A stretch of 64,000 bases of DNA from JBEKUY01 sp049514555 (GCA_049514555.1 JBEKUY010000007.1:62001-126000); one strand, 5' to 3'. Shown: positions 36,549 through 45,802, counted from the first letter of the stretch. Numbers and translations are program-made. Notes: generated from the letters alone by a model not told the origin.

Positions 36549-36642
36549 TTCTCGCCCTCACCCAAGCGCTCGGGGCGCCGGGTGAACGGGCCATCGCTGT
36601 GATCGGCGCTGTTGAGCCGCTATCTTTTGCCGGAGGGAATTT

Positions 36643-37224
36643 ATCGTCGAACGGAATGTCCGCTGGAGTGACCGTGCCCGTATCAATGACAGGATCCGAG
36701 CGCGTGAAATCCGGGTGATTGATGAAGAGGGCGGCCAGCTCGGCGTCATGCAGCCGTTTGAAGCCTTGAAGCTGGCGCGTGAGAAGGGACTCGATCTGGT
36801 GGAGATTTCGCCGACGGCCGATCCGCCCGTCTGCAAGATCACCGACTACGGCAAGTACGTCTACCAGCAGAGCAAAAAGGCCCACGAGCAGCGCAAGTCT
36901 CACCGCGGCTCGCAACTCAAGGAAGTGAAGTTCCGGCCCTCGACCGCCGAGCACGATTTTCAGGTGCGGAAGAACCAGATTGTCCGCTTCCTTGGCCAGG
37001 GCCACAAAGTCCGCGCGATGATCTTCCACCGCGGCCGCGAAATGGCCCACCAGGAAGTGGGACGCGCGAAGATGACCCGGCTGCTCGGCGAAATCAACGA
37101 GCACGGTATTGTCGAGATTGGCCCGCGGATGGAGGGCAACGTCCTGGTGGCGTTGCTGGCTCCGAAAAAGGGAGCCGTCGCCCGGCCACTGTCGCAGCCC
37201 CAGGCGGTTCCGCAGCAGGCCTGA
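36643..37224 (+). CDS. infC: Translation initiation factor IF-3, with an ATC start codon
   Basis: The protein has 193 residues if it starts at ATC 36643. The conserved IF-3 N-terminus (RINDRIRAREIRVIDEEGGQ) begins well upstream of the first GTG at 36715, so a standard start would delete it. Going upstream, the frame meets a TGA at 36613 and contains no ATG, GTG or TTG, while GGAGGG lies five bases before ATC 36643. In other bacteria infC begins with ATT or another rare codon and represses its own translation by rejecting it. The C-terminal domain (EVKFRPSTAEHDFQVRKNQI) is normal. IF-3 proofreads initiator tRNA and start codons on the 30S subunit. Confidence 0.95.
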   Translation: MVERNVRWSDRARINDRIRAREIRVIDEEGGQLGVMQPFEALKLAREKGLDLVEISPTADPPVCKITDYGKYVYQQSKKAHEQRKSHRGSQLKEVKFRPSTAEHDFQVRKNQIVRFLGQGHKVRAMIFHRGREMAHQEVGRAKMTRLLGEINEHGIVEIGPRMEGNVLVALLAPKKGAVARPLSQPQAVPQQA

Positions 37225-37255
37225 GCGGGACCCCGGCGAAGAAAGAGGATTGGGC

Positions 37256-37465
37256 ATGGCCAAGAAACAGAAACTCAAGACGCATCGCGGCGCCGCCAAG
37301 CGCTTCAAGGTAACTGCCAACGGCAAGGTGCTCCGCATGCATTCAGGCAAGCGCCACATCCTGGGCACCAAGCCTGCCAAGCGCATGCGCAAGCTCAAGA
37401 AGCTGACCCAGGTGCATCCGGCTGACGTGCCGCACGTCCGCCGCATGCTGCCTTACGCTTTCTAG
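37256..37465 (+). CDS. rpmI: 50S ribosomal protein L35
   Basis: The protein has 69 residues from the ATG at 37256, preceded by AGAGGA. It has the L35 signature KLKTHRGAAKRFKVTANGKV, then HSGKRHILGTKPAKRMRKL. It lies 31 bp after infC and before rplT, the usual order. In Escherichia coli L20 represses rpmI and rplT translation through the leader; no such structure was worked out here. Confidence 0.97.
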   Translation: MAKKQKLKTHRGAAKRFKVTANGKVLRMHSGKRHILGTKPAKRMRKLKKLTQVHPADVPHVRRMLPYAF

Positions 37466-37650
37466 CGAGAAACAGGTTTCATCGCGCCAGGCAGCGCTTC
37501 ACGGGTGCCTGCCGGCCGAGCAGTAGCGGCGCTTCACAGCGCTCGAGAGATTCACACCGGAGACAAACCCGTTGCGTGTTCGGCGCCCGCCGAAAAGATG
37601 CGGCGCACCGCTCGCGCCTCGTTTGTCTCCCCAAGCAAAGGAGAAAAGAA

Positions 37651-38019
37651 ATGGCTCGCGTAAAACGCGGCACGAAGCGCCGCGCGCGCCGTAAGAAGTA
37701 CTTGAAGCGCACTAAAGGCTTCTTCCTTACCAAGAGCAAGCTCTATCAGTCGGCGCAAGAGGCCGCCAATCGCGCCGATCGCTACGCTTTTCGCGACCGG
37801 CGCGCCAAGAAGCGCCAGTACCGCCAGCTCTGGATCCAGCGTATCGGCGCGGCGGCGCGGCAGAACGGACTGACGTACAGCCAGCTCATGCACGGCCTCA
37901 AGGTTGCCGGCGTGGGGCTCGACCGCAAAGTGCTCGCCGACCTCGCCGTGCGCGACGCGGCGGCGTTTGCCGCCATCGCCGAGCAGGCCAAGTCCGCCTC
38001 GGCCTCAACGAAGGCGTAG
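37651..38019 (+). CDS. rplT: 50S ribosomal protein L20
   Basis: The protein has 122 residues from the ATG at 37651, with AAAGGAG nine bases upstream. It starts MARVKRGTKRRARRKKYLKR and contains RDRRAKKRQYRQLWIQRI, both diagnostic. It binds 23S rRNA early in 50S assembly. The 185-bp gap after rpmI is longer than usual and could hold an L20 autoregulatory site; I see no clear structure. Confidence 0.98.
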   Translation: MARVKRGTKRRARRKKYLKRTKGFFLTKSKLYQSAQEAANRADRYAFRDRRAKKRQYRQLWIQRIGAAARQNGLTYSQLMHGLKVAGVGLDRKVLADLAVRDAAAFAAIAEQAKSASASTKA

Positions 38020-38144
38020 CCCGTATTCCTGGCACTCTGAGGCCCGTGGCTGCTGTAGGCTGAGGAAGCCCCTTTGTGGCGGCCGCATCCAACTGGGGAT
38101 TGCTCTCACGTGCCCAATTGCCATAGGATGCCGAGTTTCAGTCT

Positions 38145-39290
38145 ATGCCGGACTCTGACAATCCGACTGAGAAGACGCTTGCCGCGCTGGGGATTCAGGA
38201 CCCAGCAGCGATCGCCGCAGAGTTCGCCGAGATTCGTGCGCGCTTCGATCGAGAAGTAACTGCGGCGCAGGATGAAACTTCCTGGAAGCAGTTCCGCGAT
38301 GCATGGCTCGGCCGCAAGTCCGGCGTCCTCGCGCTCATCACGGATAACTGGCTGAAACCCGCCCCGCCGGCCCTCAAACGCGCCGTTGGCCAGGCGCTCA
38401 ACGAGCTGCGCGGCCACGTCGAAGCGCAGATCGAAGCGCGGCGTGCGGCCATCGAAGCAGCCGGCGAATCCGCTGCGCTGGCCCGCGAACGCGTGGACCT
38501 CTCTCTCCCCGGCGTGCGGCGGCCCATCGGCACGCATCACCTGATCCGTCAAACCTTCGACGAGCTCGAACGCATCTTCATGCAGATCGGCTTTTCGGTC
38601 ATGGATGGGCCGGAAATCGAGTCGGCCTACTACAACTTCGAGGCGCTGAACATTCCGGAGTTCCATCCCGTGCGCGATGACATGGACACGTTTTACATTG
38701 ACGCGCCGCCTTTGCCGAACCAGAAGCCCGCGCCGGGCCTCCTGCTGCGCACGCACACCTCCCCGGTGCAGATTCGCACCATGGAGAAGCGCCAGCCGCC
38801 GGTGCGCGTGATCGTGCCGGGCAAGGTTTATCGCCGCGATAATCCCGATGCTACGCACTCGTTCATGTTCCACCAGGTCGAAGGCCTCGCGGTGGACTCC
38901 GACATCACCTTCTGCGATTTTGCCGGCACCATCGAATATTTCGTCCGCGAGTTTTTCGGCCCCGGCGTGAAGACCCGCTTCCGCCCCAGCTATTTTCCGT
39001 TCACCGAGCCTTCGGTCGAATTCGACGCCTCCTGCGTTTTTTGCGGAGGACGCGGCGCCGCCGCTTCCGGCGCGGCCTGCCCCAAGTGCAAGGGCTCGGG
39101 CTGGATCGAGCTGTTCGGCGCCGGCATGGTGGACCCCGCCGTCTATGGCTTCGTGAACTACGATCCGAAGCGCGTGAGCGGCTTCGCTTTCGGCATCGGA
39201 GTCGACCGCCTCGCGATGCTCAAGTACGGGATTGACGACATTCAACTGTTCTTCCAGAACGACGTGCGCTTCCTGCGGCAGTTTCCCTGA
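38145..39290 (+). CDS. pheS: Phenylalanyl-tRNA synthetase alpha chain
   Basis: The protein has 381 residues. An N-terminal coiled-coil arm is followed by the class II core: GTHHLIRQTFDELERIFMQI, motif 2 region RTHTSPVQIRTMEK and KVYRRDNPDATHSFMFHQVE, and motif 3 FGIGVDRLAMLKYGIDDI. Between motifs 2 and 3 there is a four-Cys zinc-ribbon-like insertion (CVFC and CPKC), known from part of the bacterial PheS proteins. It pairs with PheT, whose gene begins 27 bp downstream. Confidence 0.97.
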   Translation: MPDSDNPTEKTLAALGIQDPAAIAAEFAEIRARFDREVTAAQDETSWKQFRDAWLGRKSGVLALITDNWLKPAPPALKRAVGQALNELRGHVEAQIEARRAAIEAAGESAALARERVDLSLPGVRRPIGTHHLIRQTFDELERIFMQIGFSVMDGPEIESAYYNFEALNIPEFHPVRDDMDTFYIDAPPLPNQKPAPGLLLRTHTSPVQIRTMEKRQPPVRVIVPGKVYRRDNPDATHSFMFHQVEGLAVDSDITFCDFAGTIEYFVREFFGPGVKTRFRPSYFPFTEPSVEFDASCVFCGGRGAAASGAACPKCKGSGWIELFGAGMVDPAVYGFVNYDPKRVSGFAFGIGVDRLAMLKYGIDDIQLFFQNDVRFLRQFP

Positions 39291-39317
39291 GATGCGCCGC
39301 GAATCGGACTCTTCGCG

Positions 39318-41423
39318 ATGAAGGTGCTTTACAACTGGCTGAAGGATTTCGTGGCGCTGACCGCGCCGCCGGAGGAGCTTGCCTCGCGCCTGGCGCTTTC
39401 CGGCACCAACGTGGCCGGGATCGAGCAGACCCCGCGCGGAGCCGTCTTCGAAGCCGAACTCACCACTAACCGCCCCGATTGTCTCAGCCATTACGGCATC
39501 GCGCGTGAGGTCGCAGCCCTCTATCGCCTGCCGCTCAAACCGGTCGAGCCGAAGCCCGCCGAATCCGGCGCGAAAGCTGCCGATGCGGTCCGAGTTGAAA
39601 TCACCTGTCCCGATCTTTGTGGCCGCTTCACCGCGCGCGTGATCCGCGGCGTGAAGCTCGGGCCCTCGCCCGCCTGGCTCCGCGAGCGCCTTGAGGATGC
39701 GGGCGTCGCTTCGATCAGCAACGTTGTGGATGCGACCAACTACGTCTTGCTCGAGCTCGGTCATCCGCTCCACGCCTTTGACTACGACCTGGTGCGCGAC
39801 CACCGCATCGTCGTGCGTCGCGGGAAGCCCGCTGAAAAAATGAAAACGCTGGACGGGATTGAGCGCGAAGTCTCGCCCGACATCTGCATGGTCTGCGACG
39901 GCGACGGCGCGCGCCCCGTGGGCATCGGCGGCATTATGGGCGGCGCCGAGACCGAGATCGGTTCTTCCACCAAGAACGTGCTGATTGAATGCGCCTGGTT
40001 CCACCCGGTGGCCGTGCGCCGGGCGGCCAAGTTCCTCAAGCTGCACACGGAAGCTTCCACGCGCTTTGGCCGCGGTGCCGACCCCGAACTGGCGGAAAAA
40101 GCCTCCCGCCGCTGCGCCGAGCTGATTCTCCAGGTTGCGGGCGGTGAATTGCTCTCGGGCGTCGTGGACGTTTATCCCAATCGGCGTTCCCCCCGAACGA
40201 TCACACTCAATCGCGCCGAGCTTTTGCGTGTCATGGGGGCCGACGTTCCCGACAAGGACATCGAAGCGATCCTGGCGGCGCTGGGTTTCGCGCCCGCGCG
40301 TGCGGATGAAACCCGCGGCGCGGCGGGCTCGCTGCTCGCGGCCTGGAACTGTACTCAGCCCTCGTGGCGTGCTGATGCTGAGCGCGAGATTGACCTGGTC
40401 GAGGAAGTCGCGCGCATTTACGGCTTGGACGAGTTCCCGCCGCGGCTTCCCCCGGCGCGCCAACCCGCCGCGCGGCTGCCGCACGCCGAGGCCGAAGACC
40501 GCCTGCGCGAGCGGCTCATCGGGCTTGGCTACCACGAAATTGTCACCATTCCACACGTCTCAGAGGATCGCGATGCGCTGTTTCGTCCCGGGGGTGTCTC
40601 ACCTGCGCGCCTTGCGAATCCGCTTTCGGAAGAAGCCGGGGTCCTGCGCTCGACCGGCGTCGTCACGATGGCCGCCGCCCTCGAATGGAACCTCAACCAC
40701 GGCCAGCGCGACGCGCGCCTGTTCGAGTTTGGCCGGCACTACCGCATGGATAGTTCCGCCGGAAGAGCGGGTGAAATGGTTGCGGTCGAAACGCGTGTTC
40801 TCTCCATCGGCGCCACCGGCCTGGCCCGTGAGAAGAGCGTTGACGAAGAGACGCGCGAATATGCCTTCGCCGATTTGAAGGGCGACCTCGATGCCCTTGG
40901 TGATCTCCTCGGCGGGTTCGAATGGAAGACAGGCGGTGCGGCGTGGCTCCATACCTCGCTCTGCGGGCGCATTTTTCTTGACGACAGAGAAATTGGCGTG
41001 GCAGGCCAGCTTGCGCGGCGCGTGAACGAGCGGCTGAAGCTGCGCCACGATGCTTTCCTCGCCGAGCTCGCCTCCCATCCACTCTGCACCGCTTGGCGTG
41101 CGGCTCGAGAGTCGCGCCGGCTGGTTGCCCTGCCGCGCTTTCCTGCGGTCGAACGTGATTTTTCGCTGCTGCTTCCCGAAGGCGTGCGTTTCGCCGATGT
41201 TTCCCAGGCGATTCATGCGCTGGGGATTGCCGAAATAGCTTCCATCGAGGCGACCGATCTGTATCGCGGCAAGAACGTGCCGTCCGGCAAGTACTCGCTC
41301 CTCGTGCGCGTCAATTTCCAGAGCCGCGAAGCCACGCTCACCGAAGTTCAGATCAATGATTTCTGCGGCAAGATCGTCAGCACGCTCGCGAGCCGGCTCG
41401 GCGCTGTGCTGCGAAGCCAGTGA
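39318..41423 (+). CDS. pheT: Phenylalanyl-tRNA synthetase beta chain, short form without the EMAP-like domain
   Basis: The protein has 701 residues; the common form has about 790-800. The N-terminus (MKVLYNWLKDFVALT) passes directly to the B1 region AVFEAELTTNRPDCLSHYGI, so the OB-fold tRNA-binding (EMAP/B2) insertion is missing. The B3/B4 editing domain, B5 domain (LNRAELLRVMGADVPDKDIE), the catalytic-like core and the C-terminal ferredoxin-fold anticodon-binding domain (RFPAVERDFSLLLPEGVRFA) are present. Short PheT proteins of this kind exist in some phyla, so this is probably normal for the lineage. Confidence 0.96.
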   Translation: MKVLYNWLKDFVALTAPPEELASRLALSGTNVAGIEQTPRGAVFEAELTTNRPDCLSHYGIAREVAALYRLPLKPVEPKPAESGAKAADAVRVEITCPDLCGRFTARVIRGVKLGPSPAWLRERLEDAGVASISNVVDATNYVLLELGHPLHAFDYDLVRDHRIVVRRGKPAEKMKTLDGIEREVSPDICMVCDGDGARPVGIGGIMGGAETEIGSSTKNVLIECAWFHPVAVRRAAKFLKLHTEASTRFGRGADPELAEKASRRCAELILQVAGGELLSGVVDVYPNRRSPRTITLNRAELLRVMGADVPDKDIEAILAALGFAPARADETRGAAGSLLAAWNCTQPSWRADAEREIDLVEEVARIYGLDEFPPRLPPARQPAARLPHAEAEDRLRERLIGLGYHEIVTIPHVSEDRDALFRPGGVSPARLANPLSEEAGVLRSTGVVTMAAALEWNLNHGQRDARLFEFGRHYRMDSSAGRAGEMVAVETRVLSIGATGLAREKSVDEETREYAFADLKGDLDALGDLLGGFEWKTGGAAWLHTSLCGRIFLDDREIGVAGQLARRVNERLKLRHDAFLAELASHPLCTAWRAARESRRLVALPRFPAVERDFSLLLPEGVRFADVSQAIHALGIAEIASIEATDLYRGKNVPSGKYSLLVRVNFQSREATLTEVQINDFCGKIVSTLASRLGAVLRSQ

Positions 41424-41527
41424 CGCATCGCCGCTCGGCGCGACCTCCTGGTCCTTATTTCATCGAGAGAAACGTCCCAAGGCTTCGCCGTGCGCTACAA
41501 TAGCGCCCTGTCCCACGGGGAGTGCCG

Positions 41528-41818
41528 ATGAGCAAGCCCGTCAAGGTTGAAATCTACGGTCAGACGTACTCGATCGGCGGCGATCTGGAAGAGAAGTACG
41601 TGCAGGAGTTGGCGCGCTACGTGGACGAGAAAATGCGTGCGGTGGCCGATGCGACCAAGACAGTTGACTCGGTGAAGGTGGCGGTGCTGACCGCGCTGGC
41701 CATCGCCGATGAGTTGCACTCCCTGCGCGAGGATCGCAACGAAGATGCCGAGCGCCTTCGCGAGCGCGCTGAGCGCTGCCTGAATCTGGTCGAGCGCGCC
41801 CTGAGGCAGACGGCGTGA
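41528..41818 (+). CDS. zapA: Cell division protein ZapA
   Basis: The protein has 96 residues from the ATG at 41528, with GGGGAG five bases upstream; a GTG two codons earlier is less likely. It shows the ZapA pattern: a short N-terminal beta domain (VKVEIYGQTYSIGGD) and a long C-terminal coiled coil. It binds and bundles FtsZ at mid-cell. The stop codon overlaps the next start (GTGA). Position after pheT is common in this gene order. Confidence 0.88.
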   Translation: MSKPVKVEIYGQTYSIGGDLEEKYVQELARYVDEKMRAVADATKTVDSVKVAVLTALAIADELHSLREDRNEDAERLRERAERCLNLVERALRQTA

Positions 41819-42543
41819 CTGTGCCCTCACAAAATGTGCCGCGACCCGCCCAAGAGACCCTGAAAGCCGAGCCCAGGAAGTTTTTTATGTCGCTGCGTGA
41901 CATTTCGTTTTGGATCCGCAGCGCCCGCACGGATGCCACGTTCGAAAAGCTTCGGGACCGGCACGGATCGCAGAAGGCTTTCGACCTTCTCTACGCCGGA
42001 GAGCACGATCCCTTTGCCGCCACCCTCGGTCGTTATCGTTACCAGAGATTGAAGTACGAGAGGTTGATCTCTTTTCTTCCGAACCGATTTTATCGCAGCG
42101 TCCTCGATATTGGCTGCGGGCTTGGCCCTTTCACGCGGGAATTAGCTCGTTACGCCGGCGAGGTTTTAGGCGTGGATCTCTCGGAAGTGGCTGTCCAGCA
42201 AGCGCGGGAACTCTCCGCCGGCCAGCCGACCATCCGATTCGAGCAGCGCGACGTCCATCACATCGAGCAGATCGGGGGGCAGTTCGAGCTGATCGCTTTG
42301 CTGGATGTGCTGTACTACCTTCCCAGCATGTCCGACGATGTGCTGCAGTCGATCGCCCGCCAGGTTGAAAAGCTCCTCGCGCCCGGCGGCTTCCTGCTTC
42401 TCGTGAACCATTATTTCTTTCGCTTTGACTCGGCGTCAAAACACACGCGCAGGATCCACGATATGTTTCGGTCGGGCGCGTCGCTCGCCCTCGTTTCCGA
42501 GCACTGGCGCCCGTTCTTTCTTGCCACCATCCTGTCCCGCTAA
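41815..42543 (+). CDS. Class I SAM-dependent methyltransferase, NodS/SAM-type
   Basis: The protein has 242 residues from a GTG at 41815 that overlaps the zapA stop by four bases; an internal ATG at 41887 is the alternative. The Rossmann-fold SAM site is clear: VLDIGCGLGPFTRELA (motif I), VLGVDLSEVAVQQAREL, and FELIALLDVLYYLP. The pattern resembles small-molecule methyltransferases of the NodS group. The substrate is unknown. The last four bases overlap the convergent ABC permease gene. Confidence 0.85.
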   Translation: MTVPSQNVPRPAQETLKAEPRKFFMSLRDISFWIRSARTDATFEKLRDRHGSQKAFDLLYAGEHDPFAATLGRYRYQRLKYERLISFLPNRFYRSVLDIGCGLGPFTRELARYAGEVLGVDLSEVAVQQARELSAGQPTIRFEQRDVHHIEQIGGQFELIALLDVLYYLPSMSDDVLQSIARQVEKLLAPGGFLLLVNHYFFRFDSASKHTRRIHDMFRSGASLALVSEHWRPFFLATILSR

Positions 42544-43415
42544 TCGCTCTCCGCTTCCAGGTGCGCGGACCTGGCGCCTGCGAGCTTGTGCGCGTACCTC
42601 CCGTGGTGCACCAACAGGTGCACGATGAACATCAGCGCCAGCACTCCGCCGAACGTTACCACGATCGTCGCGCCCGTCGGCGTATCCAGCCGCACGCTCA
42701 AGTAACACCCCAGCGCCGACACCAGCGTCCCCATCGTCCACCCGATGGCGAGCCGCGGCCCCACGCGGTCCGCGAACAGCATCGCTCCGACCGACGGCAC
42801 GATCAGGTAACAGAACACCAGCAACACACCCGCGATGGCCACCGACGACGTCACCACGAACCCGAATGAGGCGTAGAACAGAAAGTCCCAAAAACGCACG
42901 TTCACGCCGAGGTTTTCGGCCTGCTTGTGGTTCATCGAGATCAACAGGAATTTCTTCCGGAAGATGTAATGGAAAACTCCGACGGCCCCGTAGAGCAGCG
43001 CCGTAATCATCACCTCGCGCCAGGAAACCGCGAGGATGTTGCCGACGAGCATGTCTTTCAGATGTTCGGTCTCGCCGGTAGCTTTGCTCATCATCAGGAT
43101 GGCCAGGGCCGAAGCGACCGCGTAGGCAATCCCGATAAAGGCTTCTTGCGGAATGTGAGCGCGGCGCGTCCGCGCGATTGAGAAGATCGCCGCGCCCACG
43201 AAGGTGAACCCCAGGCTGATCCAGTAGGCTTCGCGGCCGTGCGGGTCCATGCTGATCACCACGGCGAGCGTGGCCCCGAGCGCGGCGATCTGCGCCAGCG
43301 CGAGGTCTACGAAAATCACGCCGCGCTCGACCACGTGCACGCCGAGGTACGCGTGGATGCCCGTCAGGATTAGGCTTGCCGCAAACGGCGCTAACAAAAA
43401 CAGCAGCATCTCCAT
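42540..43415 (-). CDS. Metal ABC transporter permease (ZnuB/MntB family)
   Basis: The protein has 291 residues with about eight hydrophobic helices, for example LLFLLAPFAASLILTGIHAY and SSVAIAGVLLVFCYLIVPSV. It contains HVVERGVIFVDLALAQIAAL, the typical ABC-3 signature region. ABC-3 permeases import zinc, manganese or iron. The gene is 12 bp after the substrate-binding protein gene. No ATPase gene is present in this operon, so the energising subunit must be encoded elsewhere. Confidence 0.93.
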   Translation of the reverse strand: MEMLLFLLAPFAASLILTGIHAYLGVHVVERGVIFVDLALAQIAALGATLAVVISMDPHGREAYWISLGFTFVGAAIFSIARTRRAHIPQEAFIGIAYAVASALAILMMSKATGETEHLKDMLVGNILAVSWREVMITALLYGAVGVFHYIFRKKFLLISMNHKQAENLGVNVRFWDFLFYASFGFVVTSSVAIAGVLLVFCYLIVPSVGAMLFADRVGPRLAIGWTMGTLVSALGCYLSVRLDTPTGATIVVTFGGVLALMFIVHLLVHHGRYAHKLAGARSAHLEAESD

Positions 43416-43427
43416 TCGGATGGCTCC

Positions 43428-44378
43428 TTAGTGAGTTGCATCAAATGCTTGTTTGAGCTTCGCAATATCGTAGTCAAAAAGCTGGAAGTAATCCGTGATC
43501 GGCTTGTCCCCGCCGACCGAAGGCATCATCACCACCACCAGCCCGCCCGTGTCCCGCGCGACCGCGTCCGGCGTCTTCAAGTCGAAATAGGGCTCGACCA
43601 TCATCACCTTCACGCCGTCGCGCTTCATCATCTGCATGAGTTCGAGCGTGTGCCGCGGACTCGGCGGAATGCCCGGCCGCGGCTCGATGTAGCCAACCAC
43701 GTCCAGCCCGAAATGCTCGGCGAAGTTCGGCCATGAGCGGTGGTAGGTGACGACCTTGCGTCCGTGGTAAGGCTTCATCTCTGCAACCCATCTCTCATCC
43801 GCCTGCTTCAGCCGCTGCTCGAACGACGCGTACCGCTGCGCGAAATACGCCGCGTCGGCCGGACGCATCTCGCTAAGCTTGTCGGCGATACCCTTGGCGA
43901 TGCGCAGGCCGTTTTCCGGATCGAGCCAGTAGTGCGGATTCCCGAGCGGGTGCACGTCGCCTTCGGCGCGGGTCACCTGTCCAGTGGGAATCTCCAGAAT
44001 CTGAGCGAAGCGCGAGGCGTCAAAATACCCCTGTGCGCCCACCTGTATCCTGGGATTGCCGGACTGGTTGATGAGCGGCGGCAGCCAGCCGATCTCGAGT
44101 TCGAGCCCGACGACAATCAGCAAGTCCGCCTTGCGCAGCTTGAGCAGGAAACTGGGCTTGGCTTCGACGAAGTGCGGGTCCTGGTAGCCGCGTGCGATCG
44201 ATTCCACCTCCACGCGGTCCCCGCCGACCTCCTGCGCGAGTGCCGCGAGGTCGGTGGTTGCGGTCACGATCTGGAGTTTGCCCGCGGCGGCTGCCGGAGG
44301 CGCAAATGATGCGGCCAGCGCCAACGATAATGCGCCTGCCGCCATCCCTCTCCAAATGCTTATGTTTTTGTGTTTCAC
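43428..44378 (-). CDS. Metal ABC transporter substrate-binding protein (ZnuA-like)
   Basis: The protein has 316 residues from a GTG at 44378, with GGAGAG upstream; the open frame extends further upstream without a signal sequence. After the signal peptide (ALSLALAASFAPPAAAAG) come the conserved ligands of the cluster A-I family: His in YQDPHFVEAKPS, His in GNPHYWLDP, His in VVTYHRSWPNF, and an acidic residue in MMVEPYFDLKT. The His-rich loop of true ZnuA is absent, so zinc and manganese both remain possible. It sits between the outer-membrane protein gene and the permease. Confidence 0.92.
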   Translation of the reverse strand: MKHKNISIWRGMAAGALSLALAASFAPPAAAAGKLQIVTATTDLAALAQEVGGDRVEVESIARGYQDPHFVEAKPSFLLKLRKADLLIVVGLELEIGWLPPLINQSGNPRIQVGAQGYFDASRFAQILEIPTGQVTRAEGDVHPLGNPHYWLDPENGLRIAKGIADKLSEMRPADAAYFAQRYASFEQRLKQADERWVAEMKPYHGRKVVTYHRSWPNFAEHFGLDVVGYIEPRPGIPPSPRHTLELMQMMKRDGVKVMMVEPYFDLKTPDAVARDTGGLVVVMMPSVGGDKPITDYFQLFDYDIAKLKQAFDATH

Positions 44379-44398
44379 GGATCTCTCCTCAGACTCTC

Positions 44399-45802
44399 CT
44401 AGAACGGATGGGCGCCGTGCGCCCCGAGAACAAAAATGAACTGGAACAGCAGTTCGTTGGCGTCTTTCCCCTCGGCATAATGCCCGAATCGGTATTGGCC
44501 ACGCAGCTGGCTGAACTCGCTCGGCCAGTAGGTCAGGATGCCCGAGAAACCGGTGTCGATCAGGCTGGCGTTCGTGGCACGGGCGCTGCGGTCGACGCGC
44601 CCCCCGGCAGTCCAACGCCGGTTCAGCCGGTAATCGAGAGAGGAGTACATACCGAAGGCATGCTGGGTTTCGCGCGCGAGCAAAGATGAGAGTTGGTTAC
44701 GGTCGCTCCAGATGAACTCGTTGCGCCACAGCAGGGAATTATAGACGGCGCGGCGCAGCGGCTTCCAGCGCAGGGTCGCGTCTGCCCCGTAGAGGTTTGT
44801 CAGGAAGCTGGAGCCGATCTCGTTGTGCCCTCGCGCGTAAGAGAAGCCGAAGTCCAGGTTTGTGGATTCCGTCAGATCTTTGTAAGCGCGCAAGTGTCCA
44901 ACGACGCTGACGTCCTGCGCCCTGCTCGCATGGAACACGCCTTCCGAATCGCCGCGGAATAGCTGCGCGGTCCCTTCCAGAAACCAGTTCTTGGGCGCCG
45001 GGATCATTCGCGAAAGCGAGATGCCTGCGTCGTCGATTCCGTCTTCGCCTCCCACAAGATTGTTGGTCACGAGCGGCCGGTCGATATACGACAGAGCGTG
45101 GTTATGAATTGTGTTCACCTTGCCGAAGGCAGCGCGCATCTTCCCCACCTTGAGGATCACTCCTCCCGGCAGGGACGTGAACGTGATGTACCCCTCCTCG
45201 AGATTGACTCCAGTTTCTCCAAACGAAACGAAAAAGTCTCCCCGGGCGTATGGATCGATGATGGCCTGCACGCCGAGTTCTGATTCGTGCATCTGGAGCG
45301 AAGGCGATGGATTCACGGGGTTGTGCCCAGCCGTCCCGATGAAGTCCCCGATCATGCTGATATCGGGATTGAGCAACTTGGCGTTCGAGGTCGCGCCGCC
45401 GTAGGTGGTCGTCTGCGGCGCCTGGGCAGGCTGAGCTGCCGGTGCAATCGGCGCCGCAGAAGGCGTCGCGAGCGGGCTCGCAGCCGGCGTCTCCGGAGCG
45501 GCGGGCGCCAAAATCATCCCCGGTTCGACCTTCGCGGACGCCAGCAAGAGCCGGCTTTCTGGCGCCGCGCCCGTAGTGCGTGCCTCGCTCAATTCCTTGA
45601 CCTCGCCGCGGAGCATTTCTACTTCTGCTGCCAGCGCCCGCACTTGGTCTTCCAGCGCCTTCATGCGGCTGGCCGCCGGATCCTCCGCCGCTGCCGGACG
45701 AGTATCCTTCTTCTCAGCCGCGGTCCCGGTGGGCTTGTCTTCGGCCATCGCGACCCACGGCAAAAGTATGAGTGCTCCCGCAAATGCAATCGCTCTCCTC
45801 AT
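44399..45802 (-). CDS. Porin-like outer-membrane protein of the metal locus
   Basis: The protein has 467 residues; the ATG follows GAAAGGA. A signal peptide (AIAFAGALILLPWVAMAE) is followed by a short coiled coil (about 45-75), an Ala/Pro-rich linker (about 95-130), then a beta-barrel of alternating strands such as DFFVSFGETGVNLEEGYITF and LDFGFSYARGHNEIG, ending in a C-terminal Phe as usual for outer-membrane proteins. The coiled coil may contact peptidoglycan. The gene is 20 bp upstream of the metal-binding protein gene in the same operon, so it probably lets the metal cross the outer membrane. Confidence 0.8.
   Translation of the reverse strand: MRRAIAFAGALILLPWVAMAEDKPTGTAAEKKDTRPAAAEDPAASRMKALEDQVRALAAEVEMLRGEVKELSEARTTGAAPESRLLLASAKVEPGMILAPAAPETPAASPLATPSAAPIAPAAQPAQAPQTTTYGGATSNAKLLNPDISMIGDFIGTAGHNPVNPSPSLQMHESELGVQAIIDPYARGDFFVSFGETGVNLEEGYITFTSLPGGVILKVGKMRAAFGKVNTIHNHALSYIDRPLVTNNLVGGEDGIDDAGISLSRMIPAPKNWFLEGTAQLFRGDSEGVFHASRAQDVSVVGHLRAYKDLTESTNLDFGFSYARGHNEIGSSFLTNLYGADATLRWKPLRRAVYNSLLWRNEFIWSDRNQLSSLLARETQHAFGMYSSLDYRLNRRWTAGGRVDRSARATNASLIDTGFSGILTYWPSEFSQLRGQYRFGHYAEGKDANELLFQFIFVLGAHGAHPF

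Noticed and set aside
38106..40556. An antisense frame of 816 codons opposite pheS and pheT
   Set aside because: It mirrors two certain synthetase genes in GC-rich DNA, where the opposite strand is often open. It has no domain, ribosome-binding site or signal.
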